Shown in pieces: positions 21,726 to 32,589 of a DNA stretch of 64,000 nt. The stretch covers positions 137,114 through 201,113 of the forward strand of contig CAUYUJ010017994.1 of NCBI GenBank assembly GCA_963575745.1, read 5' to 3'. Each line of letters opens with the position of its first letter. Within the stretch, counting starts at the first letter, position 1. Source of the DNA: Prorocentrum cordatum. Taxonomy: Eukaryota > Sar > Dinophyceae > Prorocentrales > Prorocentraceae. A program made the translations under genes and the position numbers. The notes under the pieces were generated by a model, which searched no databases, was not told where the DNA came from, and saw only the letters and a program-made list of their open reading frames with translations.

Positions 21726-21950
21726 GTAACCACTACGACGCCCATATATCTTGATCGGGGGCCTGCGAGCCTTCCGATTGCTGCCCGCAAAACCACATGC
21801 GTCCATGTTACGTCATCACACCCGTTGTAGCAATCCTGATGTAATTGTGCACCGCATTGCGAAAAGGGTTGGGTACGTCGCCAGGGTAATTTCCCCAACA
21901 CATCCTCGATCTTCGAGGGTTGGAAGCGGGAAAACGTCAGAAGGCGAAGC
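21726..21950. repeat. Satellite linker, second copy
   Basis: Diverged copy of 20290-20420, sharing the CGTCATCAC and 'gtacgtcgccagggtaattt' segments. It shows that array plus linker form a larger repeat. Confidence 0.75.
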
Positions 21951-24640
21951 AAATTGAGAAAAAGCATTGGAAATCAACGATTTTACCCTCTTTGGGCTCG
22001 CTCGGGACGGCTCCCGCAACACTCTTGGGCTGTTTTGGGGGCCTCGTCGGGTTCTTTTTGGAGCCTCTCAGGGATCGGGGGTGTGTTGGGGGCCTCTGGG
22101 GGGTCTCAGAGGCCTCTCGGAGGTCGCTGGAAGCCTCCTGCTCCCGCTCTTGGGCCCATTGAGGGCCTGTTCTGGGGTAGTCTGGGCGCCTCTTCGGCAA
22201 TCTTGGAACCTTCTTGGTTCGTCTTGGGGCCGTCCTGAGGGTCTCATGGGTGGTCTTGGGGCGGTCTTGGGAGCCTCTTCGGCGCTCTTGGACCATTGGA
22301 AACTTGAAATCGCGAGAAGCCTAAAACACTGCAAAAACAAATGGAAATCTACGATTTTCTGCCTCTTCGGCCCGTCCCAGGACGCCTCTCGGACCTCTCT
22401 TGGGGTCTCTTGGAGGCCACCTGGGAGCCTCGAGAGCCGTCCGAAGGCTGACTTGGGCTGCTTGGGAACGTCTTGGACCATCCTTTCGCATTCTAGGTAT
22501 TCCTGGGAGGCGTCTTGGGCCCTCCTGGGGCGCTGTGGAGGCTCCCCGGAAAGGCCTCTTGGGCTCCTGGGGGGCGTTCTTAGGCGGTTTAGGAGTCTCG
22601 TGGGCCGTCTTGGCCCCCTCGTGGGCCGTCTTGGGGCCCTCTTGGGGACATCCTCAACCGGCTTGGGTGCCTCTTGGGCTGTCTTGGATGCAGTGGACGC
22701 CCAAAAGGCAAACACGCCAAAAATATCAGTTTCCCCATCGGAAATCTACGATTTTGGCTTATTGGGCCACTCTCGGGGTGCCTCTTGGGGCGTCTTCGGA
22801 GCCTCTTTTGGTATTTTTTCGGGTCTCATGGGGGCCTCTTGGGGCTTCAGGGCTCCTTATTGGAGCCTCTTGGGGTCTCCTAGGGTCTCTTTGGCCAAAA
22901 GGCCAGAATTTCCGGTTCCTCGTCCCCGTCTTGGGCGCCGCATTGGGGCGTTCTTGGGCGGTTTGGGCACCTCGTGGGCCGTCTTGGCCCCCTCGTGGGC
23001 CGTCTTGGGGCCCTCTTGGGAGCATCCTCAACCGGCTTGGGTGCCTCTTAGGCCGTCTTGGATGCAGTGGACGCCAAAAAGGCAAACACGCCAAAAATAT
23101 CAGCTTCCCCATCGGAAATCTACGATTTTGGCTTATTGGGCCACTCTCGGGGTGCCTCTTGGGGCGTCTTCGGAGCCTGTTTTGCTGTTTTTGGTCGGGT
23201 TTCATGGGGGCCTCTTGGGGCTTCTGCGCCCCTTCTTGGAGCCTCTTGCGGTCTCCTAGGATCTCTTGGGCCGAAAAGCCAGAATTTCCGGTTCCTCGTC
23301 CCCGTCTTGGGCGCCGCATTGGGGCGTTCTTGGGCGGTTTGGGCGCCTCGTGGGCCGTCTTGGCCCCCTCGTGGGCCGTCTTGGGGCCCTCTTGGGAGCA
23401 TCCTCAACCGGCTTGGGTGCCTCTTAGGCCGTCTTGGATGCAGTGGGCGCCCAAAAGGCAAACACGCCAAAAATATAAGTTTCCCCATAGGAATTTTGCA
23501 ATGTTTGCTTATTGGGCTCTCTCGGTGTGCCTCTTGGGGCGTCTTCGGGGCCTTCGGGGGCCTTCTTGGCGTCATGGGAGTCGTCTTGAAAAGCGTCTGG
23601 AGCCATCGCTGCGGCCTCCTGGGGCCGCCCTGCAGCCTCTTGGGGCCCTGTTGGCCCCGGGACGCGGAACCCCCGTTAAAACTCCAGGAAAATGAGCCCC
23701 GGAACCCCCATGCCCTGCAGGTCGCGGTCCCGGGCGCCCCGGCCTCGTGCACGGGGGCCCCGGAACCCCCATGCCCTGTCGAGGTCGCGATCCCAGGCGC
23801 CCTGGGAGGCCCAGAGGCTGGGCTGTCTTCGGGGACTCTGAGGGCTTCCTGGGAGCATCTTGGGGCGGAGAGCTCGACTGTTCGGTGCGTGTTCCCTCTC
23901 TTGGGCCGCTGTTGGCGCTTTCTGGGAGCTCTCTTGGGCTGTCTTGGGCGGGCCTGGGGACAGTCTTAAGCTCTCTTGGGCCGTCTTCGGCCTCTCTTGG
24001 GGGTGTCTTGGCCTGTCTGGGAGCAATCTGGGGAATCCTGGGCCGGTCTAGGAGCGTCGGAAAGCCGAAATGGCTTGGAAGCCAAAAGCATAGGAAAAAC
24101 AAATGGAAATCAACGATTTCGGCCTCTCGGGCCGCTCCTCGGCGGCATCTTCAAGCCTCTTGGCGCGTCTTGGGGGACGTCCTCGGCAGCTTCAGACGCA
24201 TCGCGAGCCGCTGGAGACACCTGGAGGCGGTCTTCGGAGCGTCTCGAAAGCGTCTGGGGACGCTGGGACAGCTGTCCGAGAGCTCCTGGAGCCTTCTTGC
24301 ATCTCTCTCAGGCCGTCTGGGGGCTCTCTTGGGAGCCTCTGGGGCCTTCTTGGAACGGTCTTGGGAACCTCTGGGGCGGTCGTGGAGCGTCGGAAAGCCG
24401 AAACAGGGAGAAAGCCAAAAACATGTGAAAAAACAATGAAAATCAACGATTTTGGCCTCTCGGGCCGCTCTGGGGCGGCATCTTGAAGCGTCTTGGGAAC
24501 TTCTCGAGAACGTCGAGGCTGCCGGGATGGCTGTCTGAGGTCTTCCGACGGCGATTTCAGCCCTCTCTGAGGCGGCCCCCGGGAGCGTCCTGGAGCCCCT
24601 GCAGTGGCCCCCGCCCCCATGGGGGTCCGAGGTCCCAATC
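21951..24640. repeat. Helically phased TTGG satellite, block 2
   Basis: About 2.7 kb of CTTGG-type cores at about 10.6-bp spacing, broken by short AT-richer islands (for example 'ggaaatctacgattttggct'). From 22686 a 375-bp higher-order unit is clear: GGATGCAGTGG at 22686, 23060 and 23436. A tail motif 'ggaacccccatgccctg' appears twice at 23700-23775. The end is GGGGTCCGAGGTCCC and then GGGATATATACATATA. Confidence 0.8.
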
Positions 24641-24662
24641 TGGCGGCCCCAGGTCCCGTTCC

Positions 24663-24691
24663 CCGGGATATATACATATATATATATATAT

Positions 24692-24736
<45 letters not shown>

Positions 24737-24775
24737 TATATATATATGTATGAATATATATTTATGTGTAGGTAC
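24663..24775. repeat. TA/CA dinucleotide run
   Basis: TA repeats with short CACACA interruptions, placed directly after the phased satellite just as at 57892. Confidence 0.9.
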
Positions 24776-25410
24776 ATCTGTATAGATGTCGTTGTAAAGG
24801 GGGAAGGAGGCACAGAGAAAGAGAGGAGATGTAGAGAGGAATACAGAGCTACGCAAGTACATGTGTATGTGTACCGTGTCAGGCTCACCTGAATGGGTTG
24901 GTATTCGCAGCCAGTCGTACAATCTTATATGCACGCAGATCACATTGTACGCACTGTTGCTATATCTATACATCTATAGATGTATATACAGAAGCACTTG
25001 TGTATATTCATATGCTTACACGAGCCCGTACATATATGACATCGTGTAGATAGAGGAACCAATCAAGCGTAAGTGTTGGCACACACATAGGGTTATCTCG
25101 AAATACACAGGTAAGGCTACATATACACAGAGAGAGAGGGGAGTGCAAGAGAGAGAGAGAGAGACAGAGAAAGTAAGGGTAAGAGAGGAGGTGCCGCCCG
25201 TACATTCACAGGTATACAATACAGGTGGGTTATATTCACGTGTACGTGGATATTTGTATGTGGATATTTTTATTTATGTGTGGAGAATGAAAAGAAAAGT
25301 AAAGAACAACAATATCAAAAATGATTGAGAGAGGGAGAGAGACGAGCGAGACATAGAGAGAATAAAGAGAAAGAAAGAGAGAGAGAGAGAGAGAGAGACA
25401 GAGACCAAGA
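24776..25410. other. AT-rich spacer grading into GA repeat
   Basis: AT-rich sequence with many short tandem TATA/CATA patches, then GA-rich microsatellite (25130-25180 and 25325-25400). No gene recognised. Confidence 0.6.
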
Positions 25411-25414
25411 ACTG

Positions 25415-25845
25415 CGAAAACTCGGAACCGGTAGCCGCGGGAACCCCGGAACAAAGAACCGGGAACCAGGAACTGGGAACCGGCCGGTTCCCGTTCCCAA
25501 TTCCTGGGCTCCCGCGGGAGCCCTGAACATGGAACCGGGAACCGGGAACCGGGAGCTGGAAACGGGGAGCTGGGAACCAAGAGCGGGGAAGCAAAAACGT
25601 GGAACTGCATGCATGGGAACCGGGAGCCCAGAACCGGCGGGAACCCGGGAACCGCCCGAGGTACCCAGGAATCGGGAGCCAGGAACCGGGACCCGGGAAC
25701 TGGTACCTGGGACCCAAGAACCAAGACCCGGTAACCGGGAACCAGAAACTGGGAACAAGGAGCCAGGAACCGGGAACCGGGAAGCGGGAATTGGGAACGG
25801 GGAGCCGGGAACCGGGAGCTGGGAACTGGGAGCCTCCTACTCCTC
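25415..25845. repeat. GGGAACC heptamer minisatellite
   Basis: Roughly 430 bp of GGGAACC/GGGAACT/GGGAGCC units with 6-7 bp periodicity. Frames rich in Gly/Asn/Arg/Glu or Pro/Val/Ser are artefacts. Confidence 0.88.
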
Positions 25846-27580
25846 GCGCGTAGACAAGCGAGAGCTCGACAAACTGTAGGTCGAGGCCAGAATAGGCGCA
25901 GCTTCAGATGAGTACGTAGATCTTGTTTCAGCCAACGCTGCAGTATCCACAACATCGATACCTATGTCCCGCGCAAGATTGGCAGCGCTTAAACTTATGG
26001 GTTCTTGGTGGCTTCACAGCAAGAGGAACTCCACGAAAACTCGACCATGATCTCATCCGCACACAATCCCAGGCATTTCATCTAGAGCGCTGGCTATGAA
26101 GCCCACAGGAGTGACGCGCTCTCCCACAGCAGAGCCATGACGCACGACGCTGTCCGATGCTGGCGACATCCTGTGGAACCTTTGAAGAAACCACACCCAG
26201 ATCCTTTCTAGCCGAACTAATAGTTATATTCATCCATGTCATCTCTGATCCTCTGACATTCAACGGCCAAGCAGTAGTGCACTGCGGCCCCGAGACTCGA
26301 GATGAAAGAACCGAAGTAATAATGAATCTCAGCGCTGACCCGCTTTAGCTTCTAATCGATGATGCTGGAGACCTCGGCCGTTATGTCACCCACACTTCCA
26401 AGTAAACACTCACTACCACATGTTCCGCACTGTGCCCGTGACCACTAGAGGCTGTCCAACACGGAGTGCTTCGAGCTTTGCAGGCAGCCGGCAACCCAAG
26501 GATTCCGAGACACACTTGCCCAGAGAGCGAGCCAACTCACGGATGCGGGCGTCCAGCTCAGCAGATTGCTTATGAACCACAGGAGGAGCTGAGAATTACA
26601 AGGCCCTGGGACCAAGTCGCTCTGGAGAGGCAATTGCAACTGCAGACGCTGAATCTGCCCCAACAGGAAGGCTATGGTCGAATTCTGGTCGTCAATCAGC
26701 CTCTGCTCGCCCGCGACCTGCAATCTCAAAGCAGAGGCTCGGCCACGAGGGTAGCCTTGGAAGCGAGGGGCAGCGATACCCGAATCACAAGATTCAAACG
26801 AATAAGCGGCACGATCTTTGGAGGAATCCGGATTGCCAGGCAAGCTGCCATCATTGATAGCATTCGTGTAAGAGCGAATCGCATATGTTGCAAGACCCTC
26901 TCTCGCCAACTCATCAGAAATGCGAATGACCACAACAGGCCGAAGTACCAAAGGGCTGCGCATCTGCCTTGAGCTTCGAGCGCTCTCGCCGCCTGCCGCT
27001 GAATCTGGAGCAAAGGCGAAAAACTGCATGGCCAGCTGCCCTGTTCACTTGCAAAGATATCCTCGAGAGAGGGCGAGGAAGCCAAGCACACTCTTTCTAC
27101 CTGCAAGAAAGGGGCCCTGTGGCGGGAGGGGGAGCAACGACGACGAGGGGACGACACGACGGAGGGCGCGGCGAGGGGGGAGGGGGGGGGAGAAGCCGAG
27201 AGGGGAGGCGCGCGCCAGGCGCGCACCGGGCCCTCAGAGAGGGCGAGGACGCCACCAGGACAGCTGCTCCGGTGGATGTGCATTCCGGACGTTAAACCAG
27301 ACACGCAACAGTGAATCGCAAGCTGAATAGCCATAATCGCAATCCGAGTAGGCAGAAACAGAACGTCTGCGCACGGTCCAAGAAAGATGGAAAGCCGAAA
27401 GCCCCAGGTCATCAATCAATCGCGACATCAATCGCGAGATCATGGATGCACTCGAGACTGCAGGAACTGGGAACACCTCAGTTTACCCACGCGATCGCAG
27501 CGGCGGTGCGCGCGGGGGCAGAATGGCTGCGATAATTGCGCAGCGCATCTCGGCAAGCCGAGGCTTAAGCCAAAACGGCT
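25846..27580. other. Largely unique region, possible exons
   Basis: Lower-repeat sequence. The minus frame 27029-26445 (194 residues) includes 'IDDQNSTIAFLLGQIQRLQL' and has mixed composition, but I recognise no family. A 42-residue minus frame at 26056-25928 ends 'KRCQSCAGHRYRCCGYCSVG', a zinc-ribbon-like Cys spacing. Both could be exons or remnants of retroelements. A G/A-rich patch lies at 27120-27240. Confidence 0.3.
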
Positions 27581-27589
27581 ACGGACCTG

Positions 27590-28010
27590 CCCCCCTCCTC
27601 CTCCTCCTCCTCCTCCTCCTCCTCCTCCTCCTCCTCCTCCTCCTCCTCCTCCTCCTCCTCCACAAGAGGAGGCTGGCCATGTGCCGCCGCGGGTCGGCGG
27701 CGACCGGCCGGCAAGCGGCGCCGCGCGGCCTTCTTCTGCTCCTCGCGGCGCTTCATGTCGTCCAGGTTTTCCTCGAAGACCTGCCGGGGGGGGGGGGGCG
27801 GGGGGGGGAGGGGGGAGAGCGAGGGCGGGAGGTGCGAGGGCGGAGGGGGGGGGCGAGGGGGCGGGGGGGGGGGGGGCGAGGGGGAGGGGGGAGGGGGGGG
27901 AGGGAGGGGGGGGGGGGGGGGGCGAGGGCGCGGGAGGGGGAGCGGCAAGGAAGGGGAGGCTGGACGGTGCCGGCGGGGGGGGCGAGGGGAAGGGGGGAGG
28001 GACAGCGGGT
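27590..28010. repeat. TCC run and G-rich tract around an exon-like island
   Basis: TCC run (27594-27660), then a GC-rich island (27665-27785), then more than 200 bp of G-runs. The island reads on the minus strand as 'RQVFEENLDDMKRREEQKKA', a charged helix-like segment unlike the flanking low complexity. It may be an exon of an unknown gene; splice sites are hidden in repeats. Confidence 0.45.
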
Positions 28011-28640
28011 CTCTGCCTGGCTTGGCCCAAGACGTCTGCGGATGACGGCGACTGCTGTCTGCAGTAACGTGCTTTGCAGCCGAGGCCCGCCGTTATCGTG
28101 CGAAGCAAAGGCGAAAGGCCCTTGAGCATCCAGCTTGCAACAGTTGTAGCGGCGCGGTAGAAACACACAAGGACGCAAGGTTGTGCAAGGTCACCTTTGC
28201 GGAGCTCCATGCGTGCCAAGTGGGCACCATTTTGTCCCCAAATTCGAGGGCCGCGGAACTATGGAAGCCAAACAGTCACAATCCAAACATATGTTCCTGC
28301 GGTTGCTGGGCCACCCGCACATCCGAAATTATGGGGCGCCTGTGCATGACGACTGCTTCCCGCCCTCCCTCCATCATCCTCCTCATCATCACCGTTTTCC
28401 ATAATTTCTCCCCTCGGTTGGTACCCTCCCCATCCTCCCTCAACGAGGACGGAGCAAACGACGACGAAAACGACGACGACGACGACGACGGAGCAGAAGA
28501 AAACGGCGAGCTGGACGGACCACGACGACGACGAGACGGGAGGAGGACGCCGGAGAGGAAGACAGGAGTGGGGAGGCGTTCGCCTGCCCAGACTCCTCCT
28601 CCTCCACCCAAAAGGGGGTCCAGCTGCAAAGGGGTGGTGC
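28011..28640. other. Spacer with dispersed ACG/GGACGG repeat
   Basis: 28440-28620 has an ACG microsatellite followed by 'gctggacggaccacgacgac', GACGGGAGGAGGACGCC and GTGGGGAGGCGTTCGCC. The same order occurs at 34795-35035. The rest shows no recognisable gene. Confidence 0.6.
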
Positions 28641-28785
28641 AATAGATTTGGGGCAATTGTATTGCAAACGTATTGCGCATTGCAACTAATGCATTGCACG
28701 CGAAAATCCAGCAATGCATTTGCGCCCCGGAATGTATTGCACGCCCCAAATATATTGCAACCCCACAAATCTACCCCTTGTCGCT
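28640..28785. repeat. TATTGCA / ATGCATTGC short repeats
   Basis: Eight or more TTGCA-containing words (GTATTGCAAACG, GCATTGCAAC, ATGCATTGCACG, ATATTGCAACC) in 145 bp, spaced irregularly. Possibly a degenerate minisatellite. Confidence 0.6.
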
Positions 28786-28939
28786 AGACCCCCTTTTGGG
28801 CCAACCCGACCCCTCTCCTCTGTCCGCCTCCTGCTCTCGTCACTCCTGCCGCTGGCGCCGCTGGCAACACGGGAAAACGTGTGCCCGATCGCGGAAGCCA
28901 GCGATCTAAGCATGCACCGTCGGCGAGCGAGCGGGGGAA

Positions 28940-29095
28940 GTGAAAAGGAGAAGGCCTTCTCAGAAGGCGGCGGGGCTTCTCAGAGGCCCTCGCGCCTCCT
29001 GAGAGGCGTTTGTTGCGTCTTCGGGGAAGGCTCAAAAAACTTCTCGAAAGACTTGGGGACTCCCAGGCCTTCTGAGAAGGCCTTCTCCTTCTCAC
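28940..29095. repeat. Foldback with AAGGCC-rich arms
   Basis: Left arm 28940-28968 and right arm 29067-29095 are inverted copies, 29 bp with one mismatch; the inner 22 bp (GGAGAAGGCCTTCTCAGAAG...) are perfect. Each arm contains its own palindrome GAGAAGGCCTTCTC. Confidence 0.85.
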
Positions 29096-29127
29096 GTCCC
29101 CCCGTCGCGCTGGGGGAACAGACAGTG

Positions 29128-29298
29128 ACACAGACATCAAAATTCGGGGGACCGCTCAGATTTCGGATTTCTCGGATCGGCGCTGGGCCCCCTCCATGGC
29201 GCACGGAGCGCGCCATGGGCGGCGCCGGATGCGCCGCCAGGGGGCCCCAGCGCCGATCCGAGGAATCCGCGCGGACCTTCGAACCTTGATGTCTGTGT
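29128..29298. repeat. 171-bp foldback (MITE-like)
   Basis: Starts ACACAGACATCAA and ends TTGATGTCTGTGT. Arms of about 60 bp pair, including 'ctcggatcggcgctggg' on the left with 'cccagcgccgatccgag' on the right. The centre has a second palindrome CCATGGCGC...GCGCCATGG. No coding capacity. Confidence 0.85.
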
Positions 29299-29403
29299 AA
29301 TTGTTTGGCCCCCGACGCTCGCCGCCAAATGCAGACATCGCCGCCGACCCATCACCGCGGACCCATGGCGAGCCTTTCCAGGGCCCGCGCGGGGCCCGAG
29401 GAT

Positions 29404-29582
29404 AAGAGGAGGAGGAGGAGGAGGAGGAGGAGGAGGAGGAGGAGGATCAGGAGGAGGAGAATCAGGAGGAGGAGGAGGAGGAGGAGGAGGAGGAGGAGGA
29501 GGAGGAGGAGGAGGAGGAGGAGGAAGGGGAGGAGGAGGAGGAGGAGGAGGAGGAGGAGGAGGAGGAGGAGGAGGAGGAATAG
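29404..29582. repeat. GGA trinucleotide run
   Basis: About 180 bp of GGA with rare ATC/GAA interruptions; Arg-only or Pro/Leu-only frames are artefacts. Confidence 0.93.
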
Positions 29583-29739
29583 GAGAAGGAAGCTCATGAC
29601 CTCTCGAGCCATTGAGCCTTTGGAAGCGGTTGCGAGGAGCGCGCCGCCCTACCAACCAAGGCCGGCCGTGCCCTGCTAGCCAGAGCAAGCCCTGCCGCCA
29701 TGGAGCTAATTTGTCTTGCTGACCCCACGATGCCTTCCT

Positions 29740-30020
29740 CCTACAGGCAACCTTGTGACGGCCAAACAATGGGATATTTAAATTGACGTGGTAGACAGTT
29801 TCAGCAGCACGCTTATCATCAGCATGCCAGTCCGATGGGCTGTTCAGATCAACGCGATGGACAATTCCAGTAACACTATCAGGATGGGCAGGGCACATCT
29901 TGTCAACCCAATGCTTCACATGAGGATGAGTTGAAAAGCCGATCGACAAGGCGAAATGAATGGGACCGGAGGACACACAACCTACGACCACAGAGGCAAA
30001 CGATGCTGCTGAAAGACATG
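29740..30020 (-). other. Candidate exon, unknown protein
   Basis: The minus frame contains 'THPHVKHWVDKMCPAHPDSV' and 'DWHADDKRAAETVYHVNLNI', with normal protein composition, no repeats and no stops for about 90 codons. Upstream on the same strand is a pyrimidine-rich stretch ending TCTTTCAG at about 30019, a plausible 3' splice site. A matching 5' splice site is unclear. Function unknown. Confidence 0.35.
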
Positions 30021-31040
30021 TTGTTCAATTGACATACAACTGATCAACAAACTAAAATATTGATATCGCCAGAATGTGTTCCGAGAATTACCGTTCAGTC
30101 ACCTCCACCACAGTACACACCCCGTCTGCCGACAGAAACGGAGCTTGACGAATTTCACGTTCTGATACCAAAGCCTACGGAATCTATTGCGCAACATCAT
30201 GCAAATAATTTCGAAACATGAATTCCAGTTGCGACAAATATCATCATGCTTCTCTTTCAAACCATTTGTTCAGGGTGCGTGCGCCGCTACTCCTTTTACA
30301 CCTTTGGGCACAGACAGAAGCTTACGCATGAAAGGGAGGAGAGCAATTGACTGTACGCCAACTCCTGAGGATCATCATGACCGACCACCGCCTTCGAATA
30401 CCGACGCCCCGTCCGAAAGCTTAGCAGACAGGGCGAAGAGTTCGACTTATTGGCCTAAGCAGTACAACGTGTAGTGGGATAGAAGGCACTGTAGGGGAGA
30501 AGGATCATTCGAAGTGCCGCTTATCCGCTACCTCACACATTAACATCTTATTGTGAAGCCCACTAACATTGAAAGTCGGCAGTGGCAAGTCTGACCAAGT
30601 GTCGTTGTTCATGCGGTCCGCCGAGCGTTTCGAATACAATACTGTATGATACAACAGGTGGATGTTCGACAAAGTGTGGGATCATGCCAATACTCACGGG
30701 GACGTCGAATCTCTCATTGCCACGCTCGCACTGGACGAGCAGCAGCTCGACAACCTACATCAAGCTTGTGTTCGCGACTACAGAGGCCTCCCTAACCTAC
30801 CCCTCCCTCCTGTCCCGCCCTCTTCTTTCTAGCTGTTCAACCGTCCTTCCCCTCGCCCTCCTTGGGTCCACCGTGCTAGCCTCAATGGCGGGAGCTGGTC
30901 GGCGCGTGCCTCTGGGGGTATTCCAGGCCATTGCTTTGTCACGCCGTTCCGTCGTGTCTGCTGGTGCCCAACCAGACAGCACACGCATCATAACAAGAGA
31001 CGGCTCTGTCTTGTCGTTCGGGCGGGATGGGGTCGGGGAG
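30021..31040. other. Unassigned, no recognisable gene
   Basis: Unique, less GC-rich sequence. Short frames on both strands match no family I know. Exons of the same unknown gene as 29740-30020 are possible. Confidence 0.3.
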
Positions 31041-31044
31041 TGGA

Positions 31045-31195
31045 ATGTGGATGACGGGGAGTAGACGGCGTTCGCTGCGAGCGGTCGGCTGCTTCCTCTG
31101 CAACCCGTTGTGGACCGAGCGCCTCGATGCTGTGGTGCTCGCTCCAGCGAGACGAACATGTATGAGAGGCAGTTTCGTTCGGCCATCAGTATATG
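31045..31195 (+). repeat. Dispersed ~130-bp repeat, copy 1
   Basis: Contains GCGAGCGGTCGGCTGCTTCC, CTGCAACCCG and GTGGACCGAGC. Related copies are at about 31360-31740 (interrupted) and 32350-32580. Confidence 0.65.
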
Positions 31196-31359
31196 GAGAA
31201 CGTGAGGAGGGTGATGAGATGAGGAGGTGGTTGATCCTACCCCTTCCTGGCCAGCCAACTCTTTTTCATTCCGCTGGGAGCGGCAGCAAGTTACAGTACA
31301 AAGCACGAGCTGGACCAGCAAGCCTCGTTTGAGGCCGCGGGCTGAAACGGGACAGGTCG

Positions 31360-31745
31360 AGCGGTGGTGGAGGAGGAGATGGCATCCACTGCGAATGCCT
31401 GGCTGCTTTCTCCGCAGCGTGCCGTGGACCGATCACCCTGACACTGCAGTGCATGCTCGAGCGGCGCGGCGCGCGCACGAAGAGCGGCAAAGCGTAGCCC
31501 CGCTACTCGGTCCGCTCCACCTCCACAAGGGCTCCCAACTTCGCGCTTCGCGCTGCGCGAAGCGCGAAGTGCGAATAACTTCGCGCTCTCGCGCCGCCTC
31601 CCAAGGGAGAATATGAGGATGAGGAGGAATCGGAGCCGAACCGCGAAGCGCGAATAACTTCGCGCCCTCGAGGGCGCCCTTGCTCCATGTTCCTGGCCGT
31701 AATGGTGGGCCCATGGGGCACGTGGCCACCAGGGCAGATCATGGA
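31360..31745 (+). repeat. Dispersed repeat copy 2, split by an insertion
   Basis: Left part 31360-31525 and right part 31683-31745 align to one continuous stretch in copy 3 (32350-32580): GTAGCCCCGCT..CGGTCCGCT joins to TTCCTGGC..TGGTGG and GGCACGTGGCCACCAG. The 157 bp between are foreign. Confidence 0.65.
31526..31682. mobile_element. 157-bp foldback insertion
   Basis: Bounded by CAAGGGC ... GCCCTTG inverted ends. The interior is a palindrome CTTCGCGCTTCGCGC / GCGCGAAGCGCGAAG plus repeated GCGAATAACTTCGCGC segments. An empty site is visible in copy 3 of the host repeat. No coding capacity, so probably non-autonomous. Confidence 0.6.
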
Positions 31746-32112
31746 GCTGGCATCTCTCAATTGGTTTTTGCGTGTATGGGAGGCCGTCTCTTTCTGCCAC
31801 CAGTCGTGGTGCCCGAGGTGTAGAGGGGAAGCTATGGGAGAGGTGTGGAGGAGGAGGAGGAGGAAGAGGAGGAGGAGCTGGGTGGAGGTGGATGTGGACA
31901 ATTTCCACGAACCTCCTGTGGGAGCCGACCCTCGATGAGAGCATCTTTAGGCGCGACCCTCGGTATCATTTCATTGGCCACTGCTGGCATTCTTGAACCT
32001 CGTATCGCACATGATTATGTTTGTTCTCCACTTTGGATCGGCGTCTCACTCCGAAGTACTTGAACTTCGAGCTGTTCAGTTCGCAATCTGTTTTACGACC
32101 CTCGCCGACCAG

Positions 32113-32234
32113 CAACTGGGGGAGCTGTGGTCCTTACTCCCCTGGGGGAACCCATCGCATCGACGATCTCTCGAGAGGGGTCTCGAAATCGATGGGTCCC
32201 CCAGGGGGGTAAGGACCACAGCTCCCCCAGTTGT
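32113..32234. repeat. 122-bp foldback (MITE-like)
   Basis: Arms begin 'caactgggggagctgtggtc' and end with its reverse complement. They pair over about 45 bp including GGTCCTTAC / GTAAGGACC and CCCCTGGGGGA / TCCCCCAGGGG. The central loop is GATCTCTCGAGAGGGGTC. Confidence 0.85.
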
Positions 32235-32349
32235 GGCTGGCCTGCCTCGGTCAGGGCGCAGCCCCGAGTTCATGATGGCCACCAGGAGCTATACTTAACA
32301 AGTTAATCGGCAAGGACACTTTTCCCGACCACTTTCGGAGGAGGTTCGG

Positions 32350-32580
32350 AGGGCAGAGGATGGAGGTGGAATAGAGGGCATTGCGAGCGACCGGTTGCTT
32401 CCACTGCAACGCGCGTTGGACCGAGCACGTTGATGTTGTGGTGCACCTTCGAGCGCAGCGGAGCTGGAGACAAACAGCGGGTGAGTGTAGCCCCGCTCAC
32501 CGGTCCGCTGCGCCACCATTCCTGGCGGTGGTGGTATGCCCTTGTGGCACGTAGCCACCAGAGCAGACCATGGACCCGAG
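32350..32580 (+). repeat. Dispersed repeat copy 3 (uninterrupted)
   Basis: Carries GCGAGCGACCGGTTGCTTCC, CACTGCAACGCG, TTGGACCGAGC, then GTAGCCCCGCTCACCGGTCC and GGCACGTAGCCACCAG. It serves as the empty-site reference for the insertion in copy 2. Confidence 0.65.
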
Positions 32581-32589
32581 AAGAAGAGG

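Noticed and set aside
19049-21967. Arg/Ser/Pro-rich frames up to 435 residues on the minus strand
   Set aside because: Translation of the 101-bp satellite; every frame shows the same repeat and there is no domain.
21967-24439. Trp/Gly/Leu-rich frames up to 431 residues
   Set aside because: Products of the 10.6-bp-phased TTGG satellite, mirrored in other frames and in blocks 1 and 3.
24663-24775. TA runs as replication origins
   Set aside because: TA runs here are tied to satellite ends and hairpins; nothing else in the sequence supports an origin.
27440-28219. Pro-rich frame of 259 residues
   Set aside because: Generated by G-runs and a TCC run; only the short charged island inside it looks protein-like.
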